A stretch of 44,305 bases of DNA from a bacterium (GTDB taxonomy: Bacteria; Patescibacteriota; Saccharimonadia; Saccharimonadales; UBA4665), in contig JAJZKM010000004.1 of the NCBI GenBank assembly GCA_021804085.1, positions 1-44,305 on the forward strand, in the 5' to 3' direction. A program made the position numbers and the translations under genes. Under the pieces are notes generated by a model. The model worked only from the letters and a program-made list of their open reading frames with translations, did not search any database and had not been told where the DNA came from. Shown piece after piece: positions 15,809-23,344 of this stretch. The stretch's first letter is position 1. The number at the start of each line of letters is the position of its first letter.

Positions 15809-15884
15809 TGGTGGGGATGGCTGGATTTGAACCAGCGACCAATCGGTTATGAGCCGACTGCTCTAACCACTGAGCTACATCCCC
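15809..15884 (-). tRNA. tRNA with CAU anticodon, probably tRNA-Ile2 (lysidine target)
   Basis: On the minus strand a full cloverleaf is seen: acceptor GGGGATG/CATCCCC, D-arm GCTCAGTGGTTAGAGC, anticodon arm TCGG-CTCATAA-CCGA, T-arm CTGG-TTCAAAT-CCAG, discriminator A and an encoded CCA at 15811-15809. The GGCTCATAACC anticodon arm resembles bacterial tRNA-Ile(CAU), whose C34 is changed to lysidine by TilS (encoded at 23345). Elongator Met is the alternative, but the tRNA at 22701 fits Met better. Confidence 0.9.
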
Positions 15885-15941
15885 GGACTCTTTAAAAGGA
15901 GTATACCAGATCTATGTTAAGACATATAATATATATTATTA

Positions 15942-16385
15942 ATGCAAACAAAGATTAATTATATCAAAGCCGTATTTACGGATTTCATACATCGACTTAA
16001 GGATGTTCGTTTTGCCGGTCAAGTAATTTTTGTAATAATAGTGCTCCTTATAAGTTGGAGTGGCATAAAAGCTATTAATTTAAATCATAGTTTACTAAAC
16101 CAAATAGCTACTCAGAAACAACAAAACATTGTACAAGAACTGAAAAATAATAATTTACGATTGCAAAATCAATACTATGAATCGTCTCAATATCAGGACT
16201 TGCAGGCTAGGGTTAATTTTGGACTCGGTGATCCTGGTGAAAAAGAAATTCTTGTGCCGCGGAACGTTGCTTTAGATTATGCACCAAAAATAAGAGTTAA
16301 TAATAGCCAAAAATCACGTATAAATATCTCGCCTATTCAACAAGACATAACTGGTTGGGTTAATTATTTTCTTCATCGCACCTAA
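15942..16385 (+). CDS. FtsB/DivIC-like septum protein
   Basis: This 147-residue bitopic protein has a cytoplasmic basic head of ~25 residues and one helix (~29-45, VIFVIIVLLISWSGI). An extracytoplasmic coiled coil (~52-85, Gln/Leu/Asn heptads) follows, then a DLQARVNFGLGDPGEKEILVP stretch like the ARexlGlvkpGE end of DivIC/FtsB. Such proteins join FtsL in the divisome and help activate septal peptidoglycan synthesis. TATAAT at 15925-15930 predicts a start ~5 bases before the ATG. Confidence 0.65.
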   Translation: MQTKINYIKAVFTDFIHRLKDVRFAGQVIFVIIVLLISWSGIKAINLNHSLLNQIATQKQQNIVQELKNNNLRLQNQYYESSQYQDLQARVNFGLGDPGEKEILVPRNVALDYAPKIRVNNSQKSRINISPIQQDITGWVNYFLHRT

Positions 16386-16660
16386 GTGTCCAGGTTCAGA
16401 TAAATAGGTGCTACTTCTAGAATACAATTAAGTTATCTAGGAGACGGGTCAATGAAACACGCTCGAGTACAGACTTGGACATGGCGTGGTGATACCAGGA
16501 TTAAATAGTATTGAGAAGACGGTTAGCTTAACTAAAGAAGCTAAACAAAGATTAAACTGAATAGATTTTTATGAATCACACAACCAGAACGCTAGGCTAA
16601 CCTGTAGGCACTATGGCATCCATCATAAGACCTTTTTTACCGCTACTAAAACCGGTGTAG
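16386..16660 (+). mobile_element. Decayed transposase N-terminal fragment
   Basis: From ATG 16452 a broken frame reads MKHARVQTWTWRGDTRI, shifts frame near 16500, then continues SIEKTVSLTKEAKQRLN, a stop, and IDFYESHNQNARLTCRHYGIHHKTFF before more stops. The second part is the helix-turn-helix start of an IS481/IS3-type transposase. GTGTCCAGGTTCAGATAAAT just after the upstream gene (16387-16406) may be a decayed IS end. No integrase core follows. This is a non-functional remnant. Confidence 0.6.
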
Positions 16661-16680
16661 AGTAAAGGGTCTAGCTAGCA

Positions 16681-16919
16681 TGCTGAACGAACGGCGCAAC
16701 CAACTTTATAAGTTTGAGGAAATCAAAGAGCTTGCCACCCAACTTTCACAAGTTAGAAGTTTGAGATTACGAATACCCGTTCCATGAAGATACTCCATCA
16801 AAGGAAAACGCTTAGCAGAAATGGTCACTAAAGGTGCTGATTCAAAAGCCCTAGTAGAGGACGCCTTGGTTCGCAAAACTGGCGACAATGCCACTGACCT
16901 AGTTTACATGGTTAGCTAA
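16681..16919 (+). other. Decayed coding debris before the metallopeptidase gene
   Basis: One frame from about 16700 to 16919 reads like protein (LYKFEEIKELATQLSQVRS, then after a TGA, KRLAEMVTKGADSKALVEDALV) but is broken and has no good start. I see no intact gene. It may be the remains of a gene disrupted together with the transposase fragment. Confidence 0.3.
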
Positions 16920-16945
16920 GCTCTGATTTTATATTTATAATGCTA

Positions 16946-16986
16946 TTGCTTAATCGGCAATATTGTGTTAACATTGTATATGTTAA
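16946..16986 (+). promoter_or_regulatory. Promoter with overlapping palindromic operator for the metallopeptidase
   Basis: TTGCTT (16946-16951) and TAACAT (16969-16974) are 17 bases apart. A perfect inverted repeat, TTAACAT-5-ATGTTAA (16968-16986), covers the -10 box and start region, a typical position for repressor binding. The gene starts at 17002. Confidence 0.45.
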
Positions 16987-17001
16987 GTCAAAAACAAAAT
17001 T

Positions 17002-18381
17002 ATGGGCGAACAATTACAATACTACGACACGGCAAGTTTTGAAGGCCCTGCAAGTAACGGTGAAGCTATGAGCAAGGCTGAAGAGGTGCTCGAACTAGCA
17101 GCTGACGTGCAGCACATTGGTTCGGTTGCATTGTTTAGCGAGGTACAAGCTGGCAATATAGTTGGTAGTTCAACAGAGGTTTCTGTGCCAAATCCCGTTG
17201 CTGGTTACAGTGAAAAACGAACACCAAAGACACTTTTTGGAAAAGGTAAAGAGCGCTATGGGCGTATTACTGCAAAGCTTGATGGTGCGGACAAAGCATT
17301 GAGCGACTTACAGACTGGCTTAAGTGGCTATGCCGCTTCTAGCGAAGCAAGCCTAACCCTACAAGGCGTTGCTCTGAATAGTAGTGGTACGGAAGTATTA
17401 CGCCATATGCAAAATAACGGCAACCAAGAGATGATTTTGCGAGGTTCTAACGTCTCGCCATTCTTAAAGTTGTCCAAAGACTTAGCAGCAAAGGCTCAAG
17501 GTAAAAACCCAAGTGAGTTTGGTTGGCAAGATTGGTTCAATTCTGCCAAAGAGGAACACCTTATCAACTTCTCGCAGTGGTATACTGAGCGGTTAAAAAC
17601 GCTGGCAGACCCCGAAACCAAAGCCGAGTACGTCGAATCGCTAAAAACTGATTATAAAGATCGTGTAGCTCAGGCGATGCAAGAGGGCTGGATTCCTGAT
17701 GGCAAATTACATAAAGCAGCTCTGGCGACTAGAATAGCACGAGCTGATGTTCGCTTCTTCTCGTTGTTTGGACGCATGCCTGACCATGCTGGCGGTTTGT
17801 CGGAGAAGAGTGGTCTAGGCAAGGTTATAGTCTTTCTGCCGACACTTGAAGGCAAGAAAGTTACAGTACATGAGTTCGGCCACGTCTTTGCGGGCGTAGA
17901 CGCAAGAAATATGCGTGACTACTTCATTCGTACCCTCGGCAAGGAAGAAACGTGGCGAAAAAATCCAAGAATTGAGTATTTGTACACCATTTTAAACGAG
18001 GGTTATAACGATCATATGACTGCTGCACTTATTGATGGCCACCCCACAACTATTATCCCAACCGAACGTGACGCTGAAGGGATTGTAGAAACCGAGGGCA
18101 GTAGCGAGGGCTACAAAGTATATCGTGAGATATTTGGCGTATTAATGGGCGGAGAGAACGGTAACGTCACCAATGCTGATATAAAAGATACTGTTGATAG
18201 TATGGTAATCGGTAATTTTGGACAATTTGCTCATCAGCTAAGTACCAAGTGGGGCGGCCGTGACGTAATTGGTGAGGTACTTGAAGTGGTAGCTAAACAT
18301 GATAATGACCGGTGGAACAATCTAGATAATCCTGACTACAACGAAAAACTACTTGCTAAAAAGATACGAGAACGCCTTTAG
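17002..18381 (+). CDS. Predicted HEFGH zinc metallopeptidase, unassigned family
   Basis: This 459-residue protein has no signal peptide or membrane segment. The C-terminal half holds KKVTVHEFGHVFAG with the zinc motif HEFGH at residues 290-294. A downstream LNEGYNDHMT (332-340) could give the third ligand, Glu333, as in gluzincins. The preceding IVFLPTLEGKKVTVHEFGH layout, with a beta-strand edge then the active helix, fits zincin folds. The N-terminal ~280 residues are helical and Ala/Ser-rich with no known domain. Base use is more GC-rich and Ala/Gly-rich than neighbours, and it follows transposase debris, so transfer is possible. Export would need a route other than Sec, or it acts inside. 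Confidence 0.65.
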   Translation: MGEQLQYYDTASFEGPASNGEAMSKAEEVLELAADVQHIGSVALFSEVQAGNIVGSSTEVSVPNPVAGYSEKRTPKTLFGKGKERYGRITAKLDGADKALSDLQTGLSGYAASSEASLTLQGVALNSSGTEVLRHMQNNGNQEMILRGSNVSPFLKLSKDLAAKAQGKNPSEFGWQDWFNSAKEEHLINFSQWYTERLKTLADPETKAEYVESLKTDYKDRVAQAMQEGWIPDGKLHKAALATRIARADVRFFSLFGRMPDHAGGLSEKSGLGKVIVFLPTLEGKKVTVHEFGHVFAGVDARNMRDYFIRTLGKEETWRKNPRIEYLYTILNEGYNDHMTAALIDGHPTTIIPTERDAEGIVETEGSSEGYKVYREIFGVLMGGENGNVTNADIKDTVDSMVIGNFGQFAHQLSTKWGGRDVIGEVLEVVAKHDNDRWNNLDNPDYNEKLLAKKIRERL

Positions 18382-18486
18382 TCTCCTCTACTGTCATTGC
18401 TGTATATGCTGGTCGCGTGAACCACTACAATTCATTGACTTAGTCACCTCTGTTTGTTAAGATAGCTTGGTCTTTTTAGATAATAT

Positions 18487-18561
18487 CGCGGGGTGGAGCA
18501 GCGGCAGCTCGCGTGGCTCATAACCACGAGGTCACAGGTTCGAGTCCTGTCCCCGCAACCA
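18487..18561 (+). tRNA. Initiator tRNA-fMet (CAU)
   Basis: The structure parallels bacterial initiators. C1 faces A72 (mismatch) at the acceptor end, followed by GCGGGG/CCCCGC. The D-arm is GAGC/GCTC with a short 7-base loop, the anticodon arm is CGTGG-CTCATAA-CCACG, the T-arm is ACAGG-TTCGAGT-CCTGT, and ACCA is encoded. The unpaired C1-A72 is the key initiator feature. Oddly, the three G-C pairs 29-31/39-41 are reduced to T-A, G-C, G-C. Confidence 0.95.
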
Positions 18562-18581
18562 GATCATGCACTTACAGTATT

Positions 18582-18609
18582 AGACCGGATTTATAGGCCG
18601 GTCTTTTTA
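18582..18609 (+). terminator. Terminator after tRNA-fMet
   Basis: A 7-bp stem, AGACCGG (18582-18588) with CCGGTCT (18598-18604), and a 9-base loop is followed by a T-run. Confidence 0.8.
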
Positions 18610-18805
18610 TTTATCTATTAAAACCATACTCCTGTAGTTTTGGTTTCAGAAACAAAGAGTTAATAAAAAATTAAGATTTGTCATCATGCTTCGGAGGCGT
18701 GTTGTGGGGTCTTATATCCACTAATATACATCGGTAACAAAAAAATTATACAAATTTATAGATTAATTATCGCGCACCAAAAAATAAACTAACTATAAAA
18801 AATAC
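18610..18805. other. AT-rich spacer, no gene seen
   Basis: Between the tRNA terminator and the two-component promoter this AT-rich stretch shows no supported coding frame. A GC-richer patch at about 18687-18720 can form weak short pairings, not enough for an RNA gene call. Confidence 0.4.
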
Positions 18806-18869
18806 TTGCCAAAAAAAACAATATATTGTACTCTCAGCAATTAAGAGGTGGCGAGGTTAGTATCACCTC
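18806..18869 (+). promoter_or_regulatory. Promoter and leader hairpin for the two-component genes
   Basis: TTGCCA (18806-18811) and TACTCT (18829-18834) are 17 bases apart, predicting a start near 18841. The leader at once forms a 6-bp hairpin, GAGGTG (18845-18850) with CACCTC (18864-18869). Confidence 0.5.
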
Positions 18870-18891
18870 AATGACATAGGGTTGATTGGGT

Positions 18892-19587
18892 ATGTTGATT
18901 CAAAAAAGACTATTAATTATAGAGGACGACATCGGATTAACACTAGCGCTTTACCGTGCCCTTAGTCATACCTATAAAGTAGATACAGCTAAAACCGGCC
19001 AAAGTGGAATTACTAAGGCTTTGAATTTACCCCTAGACTTAATTATTCTAGACCTAAATCTTCCAGATATTAATGGAATCAAAGTTATAAAGCACTTGCG
19101 ACAAGCGGGTGTTGGGGTGCCGGTATTGGTCTTGTCGGGGGAAAGCGGTCTAATTAGCAAGGTGAACCTGTTAGATAGTGGTGCCAGCGACTACGTAATT
19201 AAGCCCTTTAGTCTTGCCGAATTAAACGCTAGAATTAGAGCACTGCTGAGGCAGAATTATTATCCTACCAAAAGTGTTTTAGTGAGTTCCGATTTAGTGC
19301 TGGATCCTAATTTACGCAAGGTGACGTATAAAGGATCTGATTTGGGGCTTAGAAGGAAAGAATTTCTACTTTTGGAATGTTTAATGCGTAATCCCGGCAA
19401 GGCTGTAAGCCGTACTTATTTATATACATACGTCTGGGGAGCGCGTGGTAGTTTGAGTAATAATTCAATAGACGTCCATATTAAAAGTTTACGTGACAAG
19501 ATCGGGCCAGAGGGACATGATATGGTGACAACTGTTCATGGTCTTGGATATTGCTTTAACTATTCTAAACCTAAGGTAAGGATTTAA
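18892..19587 (+). CDS. OmpR/PhoB-family response regulator
   Basis: From ATG 18892 (231 residues) the receiver domain shows acidic E11, D12 and D13, phospho-acceptor D54 in LIILDLNLPDINGI, a VLVLSGE Ser position and the conserved lysine in SDYVIKPF. The C-terminal winged helix (~130-228) contains KEFLLLECLMRNPGKAVSR and NSIDVHIKSLRDKI. It should bind DNA as a dimer when phosphorylated. The histidine kinase starts 4 bases after its stop, so the two form one operon. TTG 18886 is in frame but less likely as start. Confidence 0.9.
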   Translation: MLIQKRLLIIEDDIGLTLALYRALSHTYKVDTAKTGQSGITKALNLPLDLIILDLNLPDINGIKVIKHLRQAGVGVPVLVLSGESGLISKVNLLDSGASDYVIKPFSLAELNARIRALLRQNYYPTKSVLVSSDLVLDPNLRKVTYKGSDLGLRRKEFLLLECLMRNPGKAVSRTYLYTYVWGARGSLSNNSIDVHIKSLRDKIGPEGHDMVTTVHGLGYCFNYSKPKVRI

Positions 19588-19591
19588 AACG

Positions 19592-20368
19592 ATGGGTCGG
19601 ACATTGACTGACGTCAATAGCCGACCAATAATTCAACGTTTGTCGGCGGTTCAGATTAATGATGCTGAGTTTATGCGCTTGGCTGAATTTGGAAGTGCTA
19701 CTGCAGCGTTAATACACGAAATCAGTACTCCGTTAACATCAGCCACGATTTCATTATCTCAACTCAGGGGGACGGATACCGATAATATAATTAAAGATAT
19801 TCGGCGTGATCTTAAACAGCTTGAACGTTATGTTGTAGCTGCTCGAAAGCAACTTAAGGGAGAAGCTAAAAACGAGAGTTTTTCTTTAACCGTGGCAATT
19901 CATCAGGTTGCGATGATGTTAGATAGCCGTGCAAAAAAAGCTAGAGTTAAGCTGCTCATAAATACATTAGGGTCTATCCGGCTGTACGGAGATAAAATTA
20001 AATTTCATCAGATAATTACAAATCTAATAAATAATGCTATCGATTCTTATACCCTTGGAGATAAATCGTCTCGTCTGGTACTTATTAATGTGACTAGGTC
20101 TAATGGCCGAGCGATAATAACCGTCAAGGATTCAGGTTGTGGTATTAACGAAGAGAATTTGAAAAAGATTTTTGACCCATTTTATTCTACTAAGCGTGTT
20201 TCAAATCTTGGAATGGGAATTGGTCTAGCTCTAACTAAACAATATATTGAACAAGATTTTAGAGGTAAGGTTGATGTTAAATCGCAAATCGGTGCTGGTA
20301 CGATTTTTACGGTGAGCCTTCCTATTAATTCAGCAAAAACTAGTCACACCAGTATACTTTCAGCCTAA
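19592..20368 (+). CDS. Soluble histidine kinase without a sensor domain
   Basis: This 258-residue protein has only the kinase core. The H-box is ATAALIHEISTPLTSA with His42, then N-box NLINNAIDSY, G1 DSGCGI, F-box FDPFYSTK and G2 GMGIGLAL. No transmembrane helix or PAS/GAF domain precedes the H-box, only ~30 residues. Input must therefore come from a partner, perhaps the small membrane protein encoded next at 20397. Its likely target is the response regulator just upstream. Confidence 0.9.
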   Translation: MGRTLTDVNSRPIIQRLSAVQINDAEFMRLAEFGSATAALIHEISTPLTSATISLSQLRGTDTDNIIKDIRRDLKQLERYVVAARKQLKGEAKNESFSLTVAIHQVAMMLDSRAKKARVKLLINTLGSIRLYGDKIKFHQIITNLINNAIDSYTLGDKSSRLVLINVTRSNGRAIITVKDSGCGINEENLKKIFDPFYSTKRVSNLGMGIGLALTKQYIEQDFRGKVDVKSQIGAGTIFTVSLPINSAKTSHTSILSA

Positions 20369-20396
20369 TCTACTAAAGTGTAGTAGAGTAATAATC

Positions 20397-20825
20397 GTGA
20401 CGCCTACAGATAATCATAAACCAGCAAGTGTTAGTTCAAATGGCACTCGACAGATTGTCATGAGTTTGAACATGTTTGTTAAGGTAATTTTAATAATCTT
20501 GCTTGTAGGTTTGAGTTTTTATGGGGGTTATTTGTACGGCAACGACAATCACGTCTATAACTATAATTTGAATAACGTTCCTATTGCGAGAAAATTTGCC
20601 ATTGGTCTAGTACTCTATATCAGCCCAACTTCAATTACTATATCTAACGAAGAGAGCAGTATAAGCCAGAGTTTCAATATTACACCTCATACCACGATAA
20701 GTATTAACGGCACTAAGGCTGTTGCATCTCAAATTACAGCCGGAGAGATGGCATTAATTAGGATTAATCGTACAAATTCCAATCAAGCAGGAGTGATCAT
20801 AGTAAATACTCATTTTCACGGATAG
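20397..20825 (+). CDS. Small single-span protein with DUF5666-like outer domain
   Basis: The frame begins with GTG 20397 (142 residues). A Thr/Ser-rich cytoplasmic head is followed by one helix (~27-45, VKVILIILLVGLSFYGGYL) and an outer ~85-residue domain. That domain's order (IGLVLYISPTSITISNE, FNITPHTTISINGT, ITAGEMALIRINR) matches the repeated beta pattern of DUF5666-type domains. It follows the sensorless kinase by 28 bases and may be its membrane partner or a regulated target; both are inference. Confidence 0.6.
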   Translation: MTPTDNHKPASVSSNGTRQIVMSLNMFVKVILIILLVGLSFYGGYLYGNDNHVYNYNLNNVPIARKFAIGLVLYISPTSITISNEESSISQSFNITPHTTISINGTKAVASQITAGEMALIRINRTNSNQAGVIIVNTHFHG

Positions 20826-21413
20826 AAACTTATTATCTATCTGGCGTAATTTTCTTATAGGTATATTTGTCTCGCTAGTTTCGCCTAAAATTATAGAGAC
20901 TGCACTAAAATCCCAATCATCTAGCCTAAGTACTATTTTAAAGGGTTTGTTGTATTGGACTAGTATGCGTGATAACTTTGCTGCTTCAATAAGGTTGTAT
21001 AAAAGTGGGCTTGAGATATGCTCTTCTATAGCAACATTGCCTATTTCAAATAGTGTAGTTTCCTTGAGGCCAAGTAGGATTTAGGTGAGCACATTTCTGC
21101 AAGAAGTTTGAGTATAAAATCATCAGCTAAAGTGAAATTTATATATGGACCAACAGGCTGGGCTTTCTTAATAAATTCTTGGGATTTAAGTAATGTAGCT
21201 TCTTGGTTGTTAAATCAGACGGGGCTATACTTAGCCTCCTAGCAAATTCAAACGTTGTAAGGGTATAGTCTGGTTGCCAGTCCAAGCTTAGAGCCGCAGA
21301 GTAGGGCCCTAAACCAAGCTTACGGACCAAGCCAGCCTCGTATCCTAAGTCACCTAGTACTTTCGTATATGTGTATTAAGTAGGGTCTGGCTGTAGTTTA
21401 ATGAAGTTTTCAT
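20826..21413 (-). pseudogene. Decayed gene, weakly ArgRS N-terminal-like
   Basis: Reading the minus strand from ATG 21413 and allowing frame changes gives a coherent protein-like text. It starts MKTSLNYSQTLLNTHIR, then DLGYEAGLVRKLGLGPYSAAL, FEFARRLSIAPSDLT, shifts to FIKKAQPVGPYINFTLADDF, then LFEIGNVAIEEHISSPLLYNLIEAAKLSRI. The middle resembles the arginyl-tRNA synthetase N-terminal domain (family pattern: GDY..N.A..lAK.l...P..iAe ... GPGFINF.L). No catalytic HIGH region is seen. At least two frameshifts make it a pseudogene. The parentage is uncertain. Confidence 0.4.
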
Positions 21414-21526
21414 TCCGGGCCTAGGTAATAATTCCTTGATTATTGGTGATAGGTCAGCTTAAACTTAAAATATAACCTGCCAGTTACATGATTGTCTAGG
21501 CGTGCCTAAAACCTTCTTAACTGCTA

Positions 21527-21532
21527 TATAAT
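21527..21532 (+). promoter_or_regulatory. -10 box TATAAT for the MBL hydrolase gene
   Basis: TATAAT ends 10 bases before ATG 21542; the predicted start at about 21539 leaves a 3-base leader. No clear -35 box or ribosome site is seen. Confidence 0.45.
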
Positions 21533-21541
21533 AGCTAAACT

Positions 21542-22384
21542 ATGAATGTGACTATGCTTGGCTCTGGCTGTTGGGAAGGCACTCCTGCTCCTTTTTGTTC
21601 GTGTCGAATATGTTCTATAGCTAGTAAAGATCATAATTCTATAGAATATCGTTCTCGTCCAGAATTATTTGTTTCCACTGAAGAAGGAAAGTTCCTAATA
21701 GAAATTAGCCCAGATATTAGGACGCAATCTACTCGGTACAATCTACCTCCTGTTACGGACTTTATAGTTAGTCACTGGCATTTTGACCATATGTTTGGTT
21801 TATACGAACTTCATGCCTGGATAGAATTAGTTATCAAGTCAAAAGTTAATATATATTGCTCGGTGGCAGCTAAAGAAATGCTAGATAGGCAATTTGGATT
21901 TATACCAACGAATATAATCGTGATTAAAGCCTATAAGCCCTTTGAGTTACACGGTGTTAAGATTACGCCCATACCCGTCTATCACATGAGTAGTATAGAT
22001 AAGGACAAAACACCTTATAATCTTAATAATACCTTCGGATATATTTTAGAAGATTCTAATAATAAAATAGCCTACCTAGCTGATTATTATGAGGTACCTG
22101 AACAGTCATTAGAGCTTATTGAAGACGCGGAAATTGTAATAGCGGACGGCACTTACTTATTTGAAGAACGCTACCCTGATAAGCCATACCAGAATGCAAC
22201 CCATGAAGAAAAAGATCCGGATCACTTACATGGGGACAGCATAATCAAATTTACAAACTCACTGAACAATGCACGCATAATCTATCATTCAATAACGCAT
22301 TTGCCAGAACAGGAACATGCAGAGCTCCAGGCACTTTTACCTGAGGGTCATGAGATTGGATTTGACGGCATGAAGGTTACATAG
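21542..22384 (+). CDS. Metallo-beta-lactamase-fold hydrolase, PhnP-like
   Basis: This 280-residue MBL-fold protein has the metal motif HWHFDH at residues 78-83 (HxHxDH). Further ligands are in PVYHMS (~155), ADYYE (Asp, ~185) and a late YHSITHLPEQEHAE. Cysteines near residues 10-24 (GSGCWEGTPAPFCSCRIC) match the extra zinc site of PhnP-type cyclic phosphate phosphodiesterases. It probably cleaves a phosphodiester or cyclic phosphate in the cytoplasm; the substrate is unknown. No phn genes are nearby. It is followed two bases later by a truncated amidohydrolase, and the pair may have arrived together. Confidence 0.8.
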   Translation: MNVTMLGSGCWEGTPAPFCSCRICSIASKDHNSIEYRSRPELFVSTEEGKFLIEISPDIRTQSTRYNLPPVTDFIVSHWHFDHMFGLYELHAWIELVIKSKVNIYCSVAAKEMLDRQFGFIPTNIIVIKAYKPFELHGVKITPIPVYHMSSIDKDKTPYNLNNTFGYILEDSNNKIAYLADYYEVPEQSLELIEDAEIVIADGTYLFEERYPDKPYQNATHEEKDPDHLHGDSIIKFTNSLNNARIIYHSITHLPEQEHAELQALLPEGHEIGFDGMKVT

Positions 22385-22386
22385 CT

Positions 22387-22722
22387 ATGCCATTCTCTGA
22401 ATACGATTACAGAAAATATTTTGAACATGGCATGTCTCCTACAGAGTATGAGACTACGTATAGGGATGTGCTTAACGGAAGGCTTCCCTCTGATGTTGTT
22501 GACTGCCATGTACACGCAGCCGAAGTTCAAGATTTTGATGTTGGCAGAATGAGTGACTTTGCTTGGCATCACATGGTTAGCACTTATCCTGAAACTACTC
22601 TTGAACAATCTGAGCAGAAGTTAGTCAGTGTAAGTGCCTATAGCCGTCAAATTCAGCTGTCAAGCGACTTCAAAACACAATATATAGGTATAAATAACAT
22701 TGGTAGCGACGAGTGGACTTGA
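22387..22722 (+). pseudogene. Truncated amidohydrolase-like gene
   Basis: The first ~80 residues look like a metal-dependent amidohydrolase, with VVDCHVHAAEVQ giving the first-strand DxHxH metal motif, then FAWHHMVSTYPETTLEQSEQ. After about residue 80 (near 22625) the sequence loses protein character, and the frame ends inside the tRNA gene on the other strand at 22720. Amidohydrolases need four further metal ligands on later strands, all absent, so the product cannot be active. It shares a transcript with the MBL gene. Confidence 0.55.
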
Positions 22723-22777
22723 ACCACTGACCCCAGGCTTATGAGTCCTGTGCTCTAACCAACTGAGCTACGCCGCC
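22701..22777 (-). tRNA. Elongator tRNA-Met (CAU)
   Basis: A minus-strand cloverleaf is complete: acceptor GGCGGCG/CGTCGCT, D-arm GCTCAGTTGGTTAGAGC, anticodon loop CTCATAA, T-arm AGTGG-TTCAAGT-CCACT, discriminator A and encoded CCA. The GACTCATAAG loop context and the GGCGG acceptor match bacterial elongator Met. Position 31-39 is an A-G mismatch in the anticodon stem, which is unusual. Confidence 0.93.
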
Positions 22778-22799
22778 ATAAAATCAAAACTATTATATC

Positions 22800-23312
22800 C
22801 TATATTAACCTAACTATCTCGGCATTTTGGTATCCTTTGATCTCATGGAATTTATTATTTGAATCTATTGTGTACTGCAAGGCTCTTCCAAAGGCGCTAT
22901 GGCTCACTAGAAGTATGTTGTCGCCATTCAACATGTTTAGGAATTTTAGTCCTTTCTTTGCTCTTTGGATTAAAATTTGACTATGTTCGGCGTCGTCGTA
23001 TTTATTTATGTCTAAGCCTTGAATATATTTTTTACCCTCCAAGGATCCTAAGCGTCTTTCCATGAACAAGTTGTCAACTATTATTTTATCTTTCGAATAT
23101 CCTATTTCGTCGGCTATTAATCTAGCTGAATCAAGTGCGCGTTTCATAGGTGAGCTTACAATGACATCAATTTTTATATTTTTTAAGGTTTTTGCTGCGT
23201 TACGGCACTGTTCCACCCCTTCGGGAGCCAACCCGGTGTTGGTGCGGCCAGAAAATAAACCTAGCTTATTCATGTCGCTTAATCCATGACGCATAAAATA
23301 TAATTGTTTCAT
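22800..23312 (-). CDS. Histidine phosphatase (phosphoglycerate mutase-like)
   Basis: This 170-residue protein begins MKQLYFMRHG, with the catalytic RHG at residues 8-10 (His9 is the phosphorylated residue). It continues with VIVSSPMKRALDSARL, an ERRLGSLEG glutamate motif, and a second histidine in ILLVSHSAFGRAL. This is the small histidine phosphatase family; at this length a broad-specificity phosphatase such as a nucleotide or sugar phosphate phosphatase is more likely than a glycolytic mutase. AAAGGA lies ~10 bases before the ATG. It is divergent from tilS with a 32-base gap holding both promoters. Confidence 0.85.
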   Translation of the reverse strand: MKQLYFMRHGLSDMNKLGLFSGRTNTGLAPEGVEQCRNAAKTLKNIKIDVIVSSPMKRALDSARLIADEIGYSKDKIIVDNLFMERRLGSLEGKKYIQGLDINKYDDAEHSQILIQRAKKGLKFLNMLNGDNILLVSHSAFGRALQYTIDSNNKFHEIKGYQNAEIVRLI

Positions 23313-23344
23313 GAAGAGCTTTCCTTTAAGTAAAATAATACTAA

